Positions 20,841-31,475 are shown, counted from the stretch's first letter. The stretch: DNA of 64,000 nt from Salipaludibacillus sp. CUR1 (GCF_021028955.1 NZ_JAIWPE010000096.1:248001-312000), one strand, 5' to 3'. Notes: a model not told the origin generated them from the sequence alone. Program-made: numbers and translations.

Positions 20841-22154
20841 TTAAGCTGCATTATCTTTTTTTTCACTCATATCTTTAAACATTTCTTCGCTTGTTTTCAC
20901 CTGGTCACGGCCTGGCAAAATCAAGTTAAGGGCGATTCCGATAATAGTGGCCAAAGCCATTCCTGCGATTTCAACAACATCTGTTACTTGTATGAATGCT
21001 CCGCCAATCCCGACGACAAGAATAACAGAAGAGATAATCAAATTTCGTTTTTTCCCAATGTCTACCTGGTTATCGATCAGCATTCTTAAACCGTTTGAAG
21101 CGATAATCCCGAAAAGAAGGATTGAAACACCGCCCATTACTGCAGTAGGAATCGTTGTTATGACAGCTGACACTTTCCCGATAAATCCGAACATGACAGC
21201 GAGTACAGCCGCTCCTCCTATAACAAAGACGCTGAACACGCGCGTCAAGGCCACTACTCCAATATTTTCCCCATAAGTCGTGTTAGGCGGGCCGCCTATA
21301 AAGGAACTGATGAGCGTGGCAACTCCATCTCCCAATACAGAGCGGTGGAGTCCCGGCTTTTCAATGAAATTTCTTTCGGCTACTTTACTTAAAACCATCT
21401 GGTCTCCGATATGTTCTGATAAGGTTACGAGAGCAATTGGAACCATGATAAAGAAAATCTCCCAGGAAAAAGAAGGACTGTAAGTGACAAACGGCACAAT
21501 AAAGTCCGGTGCCTGTATCCAGCTTGCTTCTCTCACTGCCGTGAAATCAACGAGCCCCTGGAAAACCGCAAATGTATATCCTCCTGCAATTCCTATAAGA
21601 ATAGGGATAAGTCCGAAAAATCCTCTAAAGAAAATCGACGCGATAATTGTCAGCACAAGTGTAAACATAGCCACTGACAGATGAACACCGCTGTAAGCTT
21701 CAGTAGCCGGGTCATTCATGGCCATATCAATGGCTACTCCAGCAAGCCCGAGCCCAATAACCATAATTACCGGACCGACTACGATTGGAGGAAGGAGCTT
21801 CATAAGCCACTGAACGCCGGTGGCACGTATGATTAAAGCCACCACTCCGTACACCAGGCCTGCAAAAAAGCTTCCGATCATCGCCCCTTCAGGACCGCCA
21901 ATGGTTATTGCAGCTATAATCGGCATAATAAACGCGAAGGATGAACCTAGATAAGCAGGAATTTTTCCTTTTGTTACCACAATATATGCCAAAGTCCCTA
22001 ACCCGCTGGAGACGAGCGCCACCGCCGGACTGAGACCTGTCAATAGCGGTACGAGAATTGTCGCTCCAAACATGGCAAAGAGATGCTGCACACTTAAAAT
22101 CAGCCATTTATCAAGTCTTGGTACCTCATTAATTCCAACTGTCTGCTGTTTCAT
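20841..22154 (-). CDS. pyrP: Uracil permease (NCS2 family)
   Basis: Proton-linked uracil uptake at the membrane. 437 residues from the ATG at 22154, which follows AGGAGG; the longer frame to 22208 starts in the attenuator and is rejected. About 12-14 hydrophobic segments; NCS2 signatures include LGSSFAFIMPI, SEHIGDQM and GGPPNTTYGENIGV. The C-terminal tail is charged (KTSEEMFKDMSEKKDNAA). Lies between pyrR and pyrB with attenuators on both sides, the B. subtilis arrangement. Confidence 0.95.
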   Translation of the reverse strand: MKQQTVGINEVPRLDKWLILSVQHLFAMFGATILVPLLTGLSPAVALVSSGLGTLAYIVVTKGKIPAYLGSSFAFIMPIIAAITIGGPEGAMIGSFFAGLVYGVVALIIRATGVQWLMKLLPPIVVGPVIMVIGLGLAGVAIDMAMNDPATEAYSGVHLSVAMFTLVLTIIASIFFRGFFGLIPILIGIAGGYTFAVFQGLVDFTAVREASWIQAPDFIVPFVTYSPSFSWEIFFIMVPIALVTLSEHIGDQMVLSKVAERNFIEKPGLHRSVLGDGVATLISSFIGGPPNTTYGENIGVVALTRVFSVFVIGGAAVLAVMFGFIGKVSAVITTIPTAVMGGVSILLFGIIASNGLRMLIDNQVDIGKKRNLIISSVILVVGIGGAFIQVTDVVEIAGMALATIIGIALNLILPGRDQVKTSEEMFKDMSEKKDNAA

Positions 22155-22211
22155 AATAATATTCCTCCTCAATACTAACTTTTGCACTCTTCCAGTGCCT
22201 GGATACAAAAA

Positions 22212-22309
22212 ACCTCTTTGACGGCCAAAGAGGTAATTCGTCTCTCACAAGCGCTTATATACGTCACCTGTTTGAGAAGGAATATACCCCTTGTCAGCCT
22301 CTCTGGACT
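22212..22309 (-). promoter_or_regulatory. PyrR-type attenuator in the pyrR-pyrP gap
   Basis: The binding loop AGTCCAGAGAGGCT (minus strand, 22296-22309) fits ARUCCNGNGAGGYU fully and begins 3 bases after the pyrR stop. The terminator stem ACCTCTTTG/CAAAGAGGT (22212-22220 with 22226-22234) ends in TTTTTT. UMP-bound PyrR should stabilise the anti-antiterminator and stop transcription before pyrP. Confidence 0.9.
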
Positions 22310-22312
22310 GTT

Positions 22313-22912
<600 letters not shown>

Positions 22913-22925
22913 TTAAATAATAAAA

Positions 22926-23039
22926 AACCTTCTCACCGGTCAGCGAGAAGGTTGCAGTCTGTATACATGTCTCCATCTGGAAATTTATGCAAAAATCCAG
23001 TAAAGGAGTATGTCCGACCCTTCTCAGCCTCACGGGACT
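22926..23039 (-). promoter_or_regulatory. PyrR-type attenuator in the pyr operon leader
   Basis: Binding loop AGTCCCGTGAGGCT (minus strand, 23026-23039) fits the PyrR consensus; the terminator AACCTTCTC/GAGAAGGTT (22926-22934 with 22945-22953) ends in TTTTTTATT. An antiterminator can form from the intervening bases. It lies about 30 bases after the promoter's expected start and 65 bases before pyrR. Confidence 0.92.
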
Positions 23040-23072
23040 GTTTTAAAAGGAACTGTATTTTATTCTTTACAC

Positions 23073-23101
23073 ATTATTTCACGTAAGAAATTAGTTGTCA
23101 A
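23073..23101 (-). promoter_or_regulatory. SigA promoter of the pyr operon
   Basis: Minus strand TTGACA (23096-23101), 17-base spacer, AATAAT (23073-23078). The -35 begins only three bases past the rluD stop codon. It should drive all ten pyr genes. Confidence 0.8.
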
Positions 23102-23104
23102 TGG

Positions 23105-24016
23105 TTATTTATTTTTTGCTTCTGCAAGACATGCTTTCATATCTTCAGGAAGAGGTGCTCTGAAGACCATTTCTTCTCCTGTTCGAGGGTGGACAAACCC
23201 CAGAAGCTCAGCATGCAGAGCCTGCCCTTCAATAGGAAACTCATGTTTTTTTCTAGGGCCGTATTTTGGATCCCCAACAATGGGAAACCCGATATATTTC
23301 ATATGGGCACGGATCTGATGAGTCCTGCCCGTTTCAAGCTCGCAGGCTACATGGGTATACCGCTCAAATCTTTCCATCACATGAAAATGGGTTACTGCTT
23401 CCCTTGAATAGTGTTCAGTTACGGTCATTTTCTGACGGTCGTCAGGATCCCTTCCGATAGGCGCGTCAATTGTTCCTTTATCATGCGGGATAACTCCGGA
23501 AACAAGTGCTTCATACCGCCTCTTTGTAGATTTATTTTTCAACTGTTCAACGAGGGATTCGTGAGCCAGATCATTTTTTGCCACCATTATGAGACCTGAC
23601 GTATCTTTATCAATCCTGTGCACTATACCTGGCCGTATAACGCCATTTATGCCGGATAAATCCTCGCAATGGTACATAAGGCCATTAACAAGCGTACCCG
23701 AAGGGTGTCCAGGTGCTGGATGGACAACCATTCCCCTCGGTTTGTTGACCACAAGCACGTCTTTATCTTCATAAATAATATCCAGGTGAAGGTTTTCTGC
23801 TTTCACTTCAAGCTCCTGAACTTCCGGTTCTTCTATAACCACTTCATCATTCAGGCGTATTTTATAATTGCTTTTCGTTTCTTCTCCGTTGACTTTAACG
23901 TGTCCTTCTTCAATCCATTGCTGAACCAGGCTTCTGGACCAGTCAGCTGACTGCTGAGAAAGCCATTTATCCAGACGGACACCTTTTTCTTCTGCTATTA
24001 AAATATGTGTTTTCAT
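23105..24016 (-). CDS. rluD: RluD-family 23S rRNA pseudouridine synthase
   Basis: 303 residues: an N-terminal S4 RNA-binding domain (LDKWLSQQSADWSRSLVQQW) and the RluA-type catalytic domain with the active Asp in HRIDKDTSGL (about 137-146). Modifies uridines in large-subunit rRNA. B. subtilis counterpart YlyB, also between lspA and pyrR. It starts one base after lspA, so both are probably one transcript from the promoter at 24521-24549. Confidence 0.94.
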   Translation of the reverse strand: MKTHILIAEEKGVRLDKWLSQQSADWSRSLVQQWIEEGHVKVNGEETKSNYKIRLNDEVVIEEPEVQELEVKAENLHLDIIYEDKDVLVVNKPRGMVVHPAPGHPSGTLVNGLMYHCEDLSGINGVIRPGIVHRIDKDTSGLIMVAKNDLAHESLVEQLKNKSTKRRYEALVSGVIPHDKGTIDAPIGRDPDDRQKMTVTEHYSREAVTHFHVMERFERYTHVACELETGRTHQIRAHMKYIGFPIVGDPKYGPRKKHEFPIEGQALHAELLGFVHPRTGEEMVFRAPLPEDMKACLAEAKNK

Positions 24017-24017
24017 G

Positions 24018-24479
24018 TTATGACTTCCCTTGCTTTTTTTCTTCTTTAAACACGTGGATCATCAGCATTATAACACCAGCGACTAATGCGGAATCTGCAA
24101 TATTAAAAATTGGGTAATTATAATTGAAAATATAGACATCAATAAAATCTACAACCGCTCCCCATAACATCCGGTCGATAAAGTTACCGATCGCTCCCCC
24201 TAAAACAAGGCCCAGAGAGACACCGAACCAAGGATGGCCTTTTGTTGCTTTTTGAATGTAATAAACAACCACTCCTACGACCACCACGGTAGCTATAAAA
24301 AACAGCCACATTTGCCCTTGTAAAATACCGAAAGCAGCTCCTGCGTTACGGTGAGAAGTCAAATGCAGCACATTCTCAATAATTGGTATACTTTCTCTGA
24401 TTTCCATATTTTGAACGACCAGCTGTTTAGTCACCTGATCCAGAATAATGACAACTACTGCTATAATATAATACGGCAA
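24018..24479 (-). CDS. lspA: Lipoprotein signal peptidase II
   Basis: Membrane aspartyl protease that removes lipoprotein signal peptides. 153 residues, four membrane helices; catalytic Asp residues are in GGAIGNFIDR and FNIADSALV. The open frame extends to an ATG at 24542, but a good promoter lies at 24521-24549. The TTG at 24479, 9 bases after GGAGG, gives LPYYIIAVVVII, matching the B. subtilis start and length (154), so I use it. Confidence 0.93.
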   Translation of the reverse strand: MPYYIIAVVVIILDQVTKQLVVQNMEIRESIPIIENVLHLTSHRNAGAAFGILQGQMWLFFIATVVVVGVVVYYIQKATKGHPWFGVSLGLVLGGAIGNFIDRMLWGAVVDFIDVYIFNYNYPIFNIADSALVAGVIMLMIHVFKEEKKQGKS

Positions 24480-24520
24480 CGTATGCTTCCTCCATTCCGT
24501 CTGAATATGTACCCTTTTGC

Positions 24521-24549
24521 ATTTTAGCACAGCCGTCCCCATCAGACAA
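24521..24549 (-). promoter_or_regulatory. SigA promoter for lspA-rluD
   Basis: Minus strand TTGTCT (24544-24549), 17-base spacer, TGCTAAAAT with an extended -10 (hexamer 24521-24526). It lies downstream of the ylyA terminator and upstream of the chosen lspA TTG. Confidence 0.7.
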
Positions 24550-24581
24550 TTGAAAAAGGAATCAACATACTTTTTTGATTG

Positions 24582-24609
24582 AAAAAACGGGGGCTCAATG
24601 TGTCCCCCA
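24582..24609 (-). terminator. Terminator of ylyA
   Basis: GGGGG/CCCCC stem with flanking pairs, followed on the minus strand by GTTTTTTC. Confidence 0.75.
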
Positions 24610-24622
24610 TTTACTGGTTAGT

Positions 24623-25192
24623 TTATTCCTGCTCCTCAGTGTACCTTTTATATTGCTTATTTCTGTGAAAAGCCACTTTATCACTGCCTTCGTAACCATT
24701 CAGACCAGTTGACAGAAAGCTTTCAAGTTCTTCTGTATATCCTGTTGTATCATCATCCGGAGATGTATCTTCATCCATATAATTATTATAGTCGCCTTCA
24801 GGCAGTTCAAATAATACTTCCTCTTCCACCGGCCGGTCTGTGGCCCTCTCTTCTTTCTCCCTGGCCTCCACTGTCGTGGTGGCAGTAGGCTGGACCCTTA
24901 AGCGTTCTAGGGGGATGTTTTCCCCTGTTTTTTCACATATTCCATATGTGCCGTTTTCAATTCTTTTTAAAGCCTCATCGATTTCCTGTAAATGCTTTTC
25001 CCACTGCTGCCGGATAGCCATATCCCTTCCCCTGAAATATAATTCCGTCCCTTCGTCCGCAGGATGATTGTCATAATGAGACAGCTCCCCCGGATCATTC
25101 ATCTTATCTTCTGTATAAGTCGCTTCCTGTTCTATTCTTTTTATAATAGCTTTTCTATCATCAGTTAATTGCTGTTTGAATTCTTCATACAT
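24623..25192 (-). CDS. ylyA: YlyA/YteA-type DksA/TraR-like protein
   Basis: 189 residues. The N-terminal half is helical and charged (MYEEFKQQLTDDRKAIIKRI, a coiled coil) and the DksA/TraR-like segment is YGICEKTGENIPLERLRVQP (about 92-111). Only one Cys remains, so the C4 zinc site is not formed; this loss is common in the YteA/YlyA group. In B. subtilis YlyA binds RNA polymerase and tunes spore-germination genes, and it occupies the same position between ileS and lspA. The C-terminal half is rich in Asp and Glu. The ribosome site is weak. Confidence 0.85.
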   Translation of the reverse strand: MYEEFKQQLTDDRKAIIKRIEQEATYTEDKMNDPGELSHYDNHPADEGTELYFRGRDMAIRQQWEKHLQEIDEALKRIENGTYGICEKTGENIPLERLRVQPTATTTVEAREKEERATDRPVEEEVLFELPEGDYNNYMDEDTSPDDDTTGYTEELESFLSTGLNGYEGSDKVAFHRNKQYKRYTEEQE

Positions 25193-25320
25193 TTTTTATT
25201 CAGATCCTTTCGTAAAAAAGTTATTTCTTATGGTTTGTTTCATTGCCCTTTTACATACGTCCCGATCTTAAGTTAACATCTTACTTTTAACTGTTCTTCT
25301 CCAATTTCCGATACAAAAAA

Positions 25321-25351
25321 AACCTGCTGTGCTGATTCAGCACAACAGGTT
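25321..25351 (-). terminator. Terminator of ileS
   Basis: 15-bp stem with one G-U pair (25321-25335 with 25337-25351), followed on the minus strand by eight T. The plus side also has a short T-tract. Confidence 0.85.
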
Positions 25352-25380
25352 TTTACAAATCACATTAAGATCTTTTTATA

Positions 25381-28140
25381 TTATTCGTAATGGTTCACTA
25401 CGGTATCGGTGCAATCAGGACATAATCCCGGATGAGACGGATTAGTGCCTAAGTTTGCAGAGACGACCCAGCACCGTTCACACGTTTCTCCTTCGGCACG
25501 ATCCACAGAAACTGTCAGTTCTTCATATGCTCTTGCTGATTCAGAAGCATCTGTTTTGCTTGCTACTGAAGCTCCTGAAGTAATGAACAGTTTATGCAGG
25601 TCATCGATAGACTCAAGCAGTTCTCTGTCTTTCTCCCCTGCATATACAGTCACGTGAGAATGAAGGCTCTTCTTTAACCCTTTTTCGTTTCGGGCTTCTT
25701 CCAGAGCTTTAAGGACATCGTCGCGTAATACCATGAAACGGTCCCACTTGGAACAGAGATCGTCTACATTTTTATAGGACTGGACTTCAGGCATGTCTGT
25801 CAGCTGGACGCTTTCTTCCTGTACTGCAGGTACATGTTTCCATACTTCATCGGCTGTATGGGAAAGAATAGGCGAAACAAGCTTAACAAGAGCCGTCAGC
25901 GTCTCATACATGACCGTCTGTATCCGTCTGCGGCCAATGTGGTCCGCATGTTTGATATATAACGTATCTTTAGCTATATCCATATAGAAAGAGCTTAGCT
26001 CTACAGTACAGAAATTATGGACTTTATTGTATACAGCCGCAAATTGATACTCTTCATAGCCTTTTTTGACTTCTTTAACGAGATCATTTAATTTAACGAG
26101 CATATACTGGTCTACTTCTGAAAGATTTTCATAAGCGACAGAGTGTTTTGCAGGGTCAAAATCATGCAAATTCCCAAGAAGGAAACGGAAAGTGTTGCGG
26201 ATCTTTCTGTAAACCTCAGCAACTTGTTTCAGGATATTATCTGAAACCCGGACATCTGCCTGATAATCAACTGAAGCAACCCATAAACGAAGGATGTCAG
26301 CTCCAAGCTGTTTCATAACTTTATTCGGAATAATAACATTCCCGAGTGATTTACTCATTTTCTTACCTTCTCCATCAAGGGTAAATCCATGGCTGATAAC
26401 AGCCTTGTAAGGTGATTTTCCGGTGACAGCCACAGCTGTGGATAAAGAAGAATTAAACCAGCCGCGGTACTGGTCAGACCCTTCAAGATATACGTCAGCT
26501 GGCCGGTCAAGTTCCTCTCTTTCCTCCAGCACTGCCTGATGGGAAGACCCTGAGTCAAACCACACATCCATAATATCCATTTCTTTTGTAAATGTTCCGC
26601 CAGGACTGTGTTCTGATGTGAAGCCTTCCGGAAGCAGATCTTTTGTTTCCCACTCAAACCAGATGTTAGACCCGTGTTCACGGAATAATTGGGAAACATG
26701 GTCTATCGTTTCATCAGTAATAATCGGCTGGCCATTCTCTCCATAGAAAATCGGAATTGGCACGCCCCAGGCTCGCTGGCGGGAAATACACCAGTCACCG
26801 CGGTCACGGACCATATTATAAAGCCTTGTTTCTCCCCACTTCGGCAGCCATGTCACCCCTTCAATTTCACGGAGGAGGTCTTCACGGAAATCTTTGATCG
26901 AAGCAAACCATTGAGAAGTAGCACGGAAAATGACAGGTTTTTTAGTCCGCCAGTCATGAGGATAAGAGTGTGTCATAAAGCTCAGTTTTAACAATGCACC
27001 TTTTTCCTCTAATGTTTCCGTGATCGGTTTATTTGCCGCATCATAAAATAATCCTTCAAACATTGGAGCTTCTTCAGTAAATACCCCTTTATCATTGACA
27101 GGGCACAATACGTCAAGCCCATACTGCTGACCTACAATATAGTCGTCTTCACCGTGGCCGGGAGCAGTATGTACACACCCCGTACCGGCATCAAGAGTAA
27201 CATGGTCTCCAAGAACCACTAAAGACTCCCTGTCATAAAAAGGATGCTTTGCTTTCGTGTTTTCCAGCTCTGCACCTTTGTATACCGCTGTGAATTCATA
27301 GCTTTCCCATTCAAATTCAGAAGCAAGCTGCTCGGCTAATTCTTTAGCCACCACATATTTAGTGTTATCAGCTTTAACGACGGCATATTCCAATTCCGGA
27401 TGAAGAGCAATTCCAAGATTGGCAGGAATTGTCCATGGAGTCGTGGTCCAGATAATATATTTTTCGTCTCCGTCAAGCACACCGTTTCCTTCTGTTACAT
27501 CAAAAGCCACGTATATAGACGGCGAACGCTTGTCATGGTATTCAATTTCTGCTTCTGCTAAAGCAGACTCTGAGGACGGAGACCAGTAAACCGGTTTTTT
27601 CCCTTTATAGATATAACCTTTTTTAGCCATTTCACCAAACACTTTGATTTGCTGTGCTTCATACCCATGAGTTAAGGTCACATATGGGTTCTCCCAGTCT
27701 CCGCGCACACCGAGGCGCTTGAACTGTTCCCGCTGCCGGTCAATCTGTTCCAGAGCATATTCCTCGCATTTTTGGCGGAACTCTGCGACTGTTAATTTCT
27801 TCCTGTCAACTTTCCCTTTCTTAGTAAGAGCCGTTTCAATTGGCAGACCATGAGTGTCCCACCCCGGGACATATGGAGCGTTAAATCCGGACATGGATTT
27901 ATAACGGACAATAAAGTCTTTTAATATTTTATTTAAGGCGTGTCCCATATGTATGTCACCGTTAGCATACGGGGGCCCGTCATGAAGAACGAATAGCGGG
28001 CGGTCCTTTGTCCGTTCCTGTACTTTTTCATACAGGTTTTGTTCATCCCAATCGGCTTGCATATCAGGTTCACGGTTCGGCAGGTTTCCTCTCATAGGAA
28101 ACGCTGTTTTTGGCATTAATAACGTATCTTTATAATCCAT
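25381..28140 (-). CDS. ileS: Isoleucyl-tRNA synthetase
   Basis: 919 residues (B. subtilis 921). HIGH-type motif GDIHMGHAL (about 62-70), a CP1 editing domain ([14 protein letters not shown] near 235), KMSKSLGN near 595, and a C-terminal zinc finger CERCW...CPDC. The start ATG at 28140 follows GGGAGG; the longer frame to 28158 is rejected. The upstream T-box (28233-28550) shows control by uncharged tRNA-Ile. It lies just after divIVA, as in other bacilli. Confidence 0.97.
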   Translation of the reverse strand: MDYKDTLLMPKTAFPMRGNLPNREPDMQADWDEQNLYEKVQERTKDRPLFVLHDGPPYANGDIHMGHALNKILKDFIVRYKSMSGFNAPYVPGWDTHGLPIETALTKKGKVDRKKLTVAEFRQKCEEYALEQIDRQREQFKRLGVRGDWENPYVTLTHGYEAQQIKVFGEMAKKGYIYKGKKPVYWSPSSESALAEAEIEYHDKRSPSIYVAFDVTEGNGVLDGDEKYIIWTTTPWTIPANLGIALHPELEYAVVKADNTKYVVAKELAEQLASEFEWESYEFTAVYKGAELENTKAKHPFYDRESLVVLGDHVTLDAGTGCVHTAPGHGEDDYIVGQQYGLDVLCPVNDKGVFTEEAPMFEGLFYDAANKPITETLEEKGALLKLSFMTHSYPHDWRTKKPVIFRATSQWFASIKDFREDLLREIEGVTWLPKWGETRLYNMVRDRGDWCISRQRAWGVPIPIFYGENGQPIITDETIDHVSQLFREHGSNIWFEWETKDLLPEGFTSEHSPGGTFTKEMDIMDVWFDSGSSHQAVLEEREELDRPADVYLEGSDQYRGWFNSSLSTAVAVTGKSPYKAVISHGFTLDGEGKKMSKSLGNVIIPNKVMKQLGADILRLWVASVDYQADVRVSDNILKQVAEVYRKIRNTFRFLLGNLHDFDPAKHSVAYENLSEVDQYMLVKLNDLVKEVKKGYEEYQFAAVYNKVHNFCTVELSSFYMDIAKDTLYIKHADHIGRRRIQTVMYETLTALVKLVSPILSHTADEVWKHVPAVQEESVQLTDMPEVQSYKNVDDLCSKWDRFMVLRDDVLKALEEARNEKGLKKSLHSHVTVYAGEKDRELLESIDDLHKLFITSGASVASKTDASESARAYEELTVSVDRAEGETCERCWVVSANLGTNPSHPGLCPDCTDTVVNHYE

Positions 28141-28232
28141 TTTATATCCTCCCAGCAATTAAACTTTTTAACTGTCTTTTTCACCGTACTGTTAAGAGCG
28201 TAAGTGTGTTCCACCCTCATAAAAAAACAAAA

Positions 28233-28547
28233 ATACTCCCCGTCCACTCAGGGACGAGAAGTATAAACCCGCGGTACCACCCTTATAAGCCTGCAGTTAT
28301 TTTCATAATCAGCGGCTCACTCAGCATGATCTATCGGTCATGACCCGGCATAGCTTAATAGAAAAAGAGCATTTTTCGTTCAGTATGCAGCTCCAGGGAG
28401 ATGTTCAAAACAATCAGGCACCGGACTTCCACCCTCACCGGCTCGCTTTGGCCCTAACTTGCTTTTACTGGCCCCTTCAACGCTTTTTACTTCATATTGT
28501 CGACCATTAAAGCAGACTTTAAACAGACTTGCTGAAAATCTTCTTAA
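28233..28547 (-). promoter_or_regulatory. T-box riboswitch of ileS
   Basis: The leader of about 400 bases contains the T-box core AGGGTGGTACCGCGG (minus strand, 28269-28283), the stem I loop GGTGGAA near 28430, and a candidate specifier ATC (28400-28402) after GAAC. The terminator ends at 28233 (stem 28233-28264, tail TTTTTG). The ATC matches isoleucine. The specifier call is from local context only; the T-box core and terminator are certain. Confidence 0.92.
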
Positions 28548-28577
28548 AGTATAAGATAAGTCCTCTAAAACCGTCAA
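28548..28577 (-). promoter_or_regulatory. SigA promoter of the ileS T-box leader
   Basis: Minus strand TTGACG (28572-28577), then TATACT (28548-28553) at 18 bases or TTATAC at 17. The -35 starts 8 bases after the divIVA stop; no terminator separates divIVA from it, so some ileS transcription may read through from divIVA. Confidence 0.7.
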
Positions 28578-28585
28578 GGCTTCAT

Positions 28586-29092
28586 TTAAATGTTTTCGTA
28601 TGTCTCTTCTTCTTCTTCCTCTTCAATGGCAGGCTGGGAAATCATGTCCCAGTCATCGTTGTTCAGCATTTCAAGCTGGGCTTCAAGCAGCATTTTAAAC
28701 CTCGTGCGGTATACAGAAGCCTGCTTTTTCAATTCTTCAATTTCAAGAGAGATTTTACGGGATTTAGATAACGCTTCGTTAATAATTCTGTCTGCATTTT
28801 TCTCTGATTCTTTAATAATCAGTTTCGCTTCCTTATCTGCACTCCGTTTGACATCTTCAGCTGTCTCCTGAGCTACCAGAATGGATTTATTTAATGTCGT
28901 CTCAATGGTGGAAAAGTGATCAAGCCTTTCCTCAAGCTCCTGAACCCTGTCATAAAGCTCATTTTTTTCTCTCATCACCAACTCATAATCTTTAATGACC
29001 TGATCTAAAAATTCATTTACTTCGTCTTCGTCATAGCCTCGAAAACCTCTTGTAAATTCCTTGTTATGGATATCTAATGGAGTTAATGGCAT
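28586..29092 (-). CDS. divIVA: Cell division site / polar scaffold DivIVA
   Basis: 168 residues from the ATG at 29092, preceded by GGAGGTG. N-terminal lipid-binding motif MPLTPLDIHNKEFTRGFRGYD with DEDEVNEFLDQV, then a long coiled coil (about 30-155) and an acidic end (IEEEEEEETYENI). Marks poles and septa by binding curved membrane. The longer frame to 29134 lacks family support. Last gene of the ylmE-sepF-ylmG-ylmH-divIVA group. Confidence 0.95.
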   Translation of the reverse strand: MPLTPLDIHNKEFTRGFRGYDEDEVNEFLDQVIKDYELVMREKNELYDRVQELEERLDHFSTIETTLNKSILVAQETAEDVKRSADKEAKLIIKESEKNADRIINEALSKSRKISLEIEELKKQASVYRTRFKMLLEAQLEMLNNDDWDMISQPAIEEEEEEETYENI

Positions 29093-29173
29093 ACAGAAGA
29101 ACACCTCCGGATATTTGTTGGTATGTAATTCCATTCGACACAGAAAGGAAATATCCTTTCTATGGTATTTTAC

Positions 29174-29947
29174 TTACGAGGGGAAGCCTACTATAAGCCG
29201 GTGTTTCCCTTTCTTAGTCTGTCCGTCCAGCTCCAGTATTTCACATCTTCCTGCACCTCTGACGGACAGTACATCTCCTTTTGCCAGCGGATAAGAAGGA
29301 TCATCAACTACTTTCCAGTCAACTTTCACTTTTTCACCGGTAACCAGGGGTTTAACTTTAGATCTTGATAAATTAAATGCCTCTGCTATTACAGTATCCA
29401 GCCTCATAGAAGATACAGTAATAAACTTTTCTTCTAATGTTATATCCTGCACCAGTAAATCTTCTTCTTCAAGGGGCTTTAATTTGATTTTAACCTTACC
29501 GGCAGATTGAAAATTAACTTTAATATAATCGGCTACTTCTTCAGCTGCTATTAATTGAAACCGGCTGTTATCAGTAATAATATCCCCGAATTTTTCCCTC
29601 TTCAGGCCTAAGCCCATAAGCGCTCCCAATACTTGGGGGTGCTCAAGGGTAACAAATTTCCCGGGATACTCTATTTCAAATAAGGAAATCTGGAAATCCT
29701 CTTTTTCCGGGACCAGGTAATCCGGATAAAATAGCGCCCGTTTTCTTTCAGCGGAACCATGCCCGCCCTGGAAGTCAACTTTAACCTCTTCACTGTTCCC
29801 GACAATCTGTTTAATAATCTGCTGTTGGCGAGGGTCAAGAAAGTCCGTTAATTTAGCGCGGTATTCCACTTCGACGGTTTGTTTCCAGTCAATTACCTGG
29901 TCAACAAAAGAATGCTCGTCTTTACGAAAGTGTTCGTACAGGGACAT
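29174..29947 (-). CDS. ylmH: YlmH-type S4-domain RNA-binding protein
   Basis: 257 residues starting MSLYEHFRKDEHSFVDQ, with a C-terminal S4 domain (about 178-245, LSRSKVKPLVTGEKVKVDW). YlmH-type proteins have been linked to rescue of stalled 50S subunits in B. subtilis. Start chosen by family match; the ribosome site AAAGGG is 11 bases away. Between this gene and divIVA (29093-29173) is a perfect 8-bp hairpin (29143-29162) without a U-tract. Confidence 0.92.
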   Translation of the reverse strand: MSLYEHFRKDEHSFVDQVIDWKQTVEVEYRAKLTDFLDPRQQQIIKQIVGNSEEVKVDFQGGHGSAERKRALFYPDYLVPEKEDFQISLFEIEYPGKFVTLEHPQVLGALMGLGLKREKFGDIITDNSRFQLIAAEEVADYIKVNFQSAGKVKIKLKPLEEEDLLVQDITLEEKFITVSSMRLDTVIAEAFNLSRSKVKPLVTGEKVKVDWKVVDDPSYPLAKGDVLSVRGAGRCEILELDGQTKKGKHRLIVGFPS

Positions 29948-29962
29948 ATTCAACACAACCCT

Positions 29963-30226
29963 TTATAAAATCAGAGAAAATAAATACCTTACTCCGTCCA
30001 TAGCAAACCGGAGCGCGAAAAGAGCAACAATTGGTGATATGTCGATCATGCCTAAAGGCGGTATAATCTGTCTGAAAGGTGCAAAAAACGGTTCCACAAT
30101 TTTTCCTATAGTCTGACCGAAATTTGACTCTCTCGCATTTGGAAGCCAGGACATAAAAATATAAATGATACATATAAACCAATAGATCTGCATAGCTTGC
30201 AATATAATTCCAGCTACAAATTCCAC
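29963..30226 (-). CDS. ylmG: YggT-family membrane protein YlmG
   Basis: 87 residues, two membrane helices (about 8-25 and 65-85) flanking the conserved loop FMSWLPNARESNFGQTIGKI and the PFRQIIPPLGMIDISPI motif. Its role is unknown, but it always sits beside sepF in Firmicutes division clusters. GTG start with AAGGTGA upstream. Confidence 0.9.
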   Translation of the reverse strand: MEFVAGIILQAMQIYWFICIIYIFMSWLPNARESNFGQTIGKIVEPFFAPFRQIIPPLGMIDISPIVALFALRFAMDGVRYLFSLIL

Positions 30227-30248
30227 TAACTTTCACCTTCCTCAATAT

Positions 30249-30671
30249 CTATGATTGCTCAAACATTTCCGAGATGGAGCCGGTCACGTTGACGTTATCC
30301 GGCGTGCAGAGAAAAATGTTTGAGCCAAGTTTCTGGATGTCCCCTCCAATAGCGTAAACTGTACCGCTGAGAAAATCCACTATTCTTTTTGCCTGGTCTC
30401 TGGAAATCCTTTGCAGATTAATAACGACAGCTTTCCTGTTCTTCAGATGGTCGGCAATTTCCTGAACTTCATCATAACTGTGCGGTTCAAGCAGCAGCAC
30501 TTTTGCCTGGTTCTGAATACTGCTTAAGCTGACAATATTTTTTTTATCGGATTTTTTTCCACGTTCAACAGGATGATGAGTTTCTTCAATATCATCTTCA
30601 ATTTCTATTTCATCTTCATCATATTCATCGTCTAACGCGAAAAACCGCTTAAATTTTCGTTTAATTGTCAT
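30249..30671 (-). CDS. sepF: Cell division protein SepF
   Basis: 140 residues. N-terminal membrane-targeting segment [18 protein letters not shown], a low-complexity acidic linker, then the core SepF domain (about 55-135, [31 protein letters not shown]-type region) that binds the FtsZ tail. Anchors and bundles FtsZ. Lies between ylmE and ylmG in the conserved order. Confidence 0.95.
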   Translation of the reverse strand: MTIKRKFKRFFALDDEYDEDEIEIEDDIEETHHPVERGKKSDKKNIVSLSSIQNQAKVLLLEPHSYDEVQEIADHLKNRKAVVINLQRISRDQAKRIVDFLSGTVYAIGGDIQKLGSNIFLCTPDNVNVTGSISEMFEQS

Positions 30672-30685
30672 TGTTTCACCCCGCT

Positions 30686-31369
30686 TTATTTTTCTTTTCC
30701 AACAAGTGAAGAGCCAATCCGGACAAAAGTGGCCCCTTCTTCCACAGCTATTTCAAAATCATTGGACATCCCCATTGACAACTCATGGCACGGAGCGTGG
30801 GAGAGCTTTTTCTCTTCAATGCTTTCTTTCAGTTCACGCAGTTGCCTGAATGCAGACCGGAGTTCCGTGTGATCGTCTGTATATGGTGCCATGGTCATTA
30901 ATCCCTCCACTTCGATGGAAGGATAATTTTTTAATTCTTCAATAAACGAGAGAACATCCTCAGGCGGGAGACCCGACTTGGACTCTTCCCCTGTTACATT
31001 AACTTGCACAAAACATTTCTTGCGTTCACCCTGATTGGTACGCTTGTCTATTTCTTTCGCTAATGAAAGACGGTCAAGCGAATGGATATAGTCAAAGGCA
31101 TGAATCATTTTTTTCACTTTTTTCGTCTGTAGGTTTCCAATAAAATGCCAAGTGACTCCACTTCCTATTTCTTCCCACTTACTTAAAGCTTCGTCAAGCC
31201 TGTTTTCTCCAATGTGTTCGATACCTGCTTCAACAGCCTCTTTTGCTGTCTCGACCGATACATATTTTGTTACAGCAATGATATGTACATTATCTGAATC
31301 TCTATTTGAACGTTCACAAGCTTTTGTGACAGAAGCTTGTACATTTTTAAAATTATCTTTAACTGACAA
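30686..31369 (-). CDS. ylmE: PLP homeostasis protein YlmE (YggS/COG0325)
   Basis: 227 residues with the PLP-binding Lys in [10 protein letters not shown] (about 28-37), substrate motifs [12 protein letters not shown] and [10 protein letters not shown], and the C-terminal GSSLVG. Maintains free PLP levels. The frame opens at 31387, but the ribosome site GAGGAG lies inside it; the TTG at 31369 is 8 bases downstream and gives an N-terminus like B. subtilis YlmE. In B. subtilis ylmD stands just upstream; here it is absent. Confidence 0.92.
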   Translation of the reverse strand: MSVKDNFKNVQASVTKACERSNRDSDNVHIIAVTKYVSVETAKEAVEAGIEHIGENRLDEALSKWEEIGSGVTWHFIGNLQTKKVKKMIHAFDYIHSLDRLSLAKEIDKRTNQGERKKCFVQVNVTGEESKSGLPPEDVLSFIEELKNYPSIEVEGLMTMAPYTDDHTELRSAFRQLRELKESIEEKKLSHAPCHELSMGMSNDFEIAVEEGATFVRIGSSLVGKEK

Positions 31370-31423
31370 CCGACAAACTCCTCTCATTAAAATTAGTCAG
31401 AGCAGGATAGGGAAAACAGAGAA

Positions 31424-31475
31424 AAATAAGGGTTCGAAGGGAGTTTTCCATCTCTCTTATAAAAAACCCTTATTT
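31424..31475 (-). other. Long-loop hairpin upstream of ylmE
   Basis: Inverted repeat of 11 bp, AAATAAGGGTT/AACCCTTATTT (31424-31434 with 31465-31475), enclosing 30 bases. On the minus strand it is followed by TTTCTC after ATT, a weak U-tract. It lies between ylmC and ylmE, where B. subtilis has ylmD. It may be an attenuator or weak terminator. The rest of 31388-31613 shows no recognised feature. Confidence 0.45.

Noticed and set aside
28380-28577. 65-codon minus-strand frame
   Set aside because: Inside the ileS T-box leader; the conserved RNA elements explain this sequence.
29143-29162. Hairpin between ylmH and divIVA as a terminator
   Set aside because: Perfect 8-bp stem but no U-tract on the minus strand.
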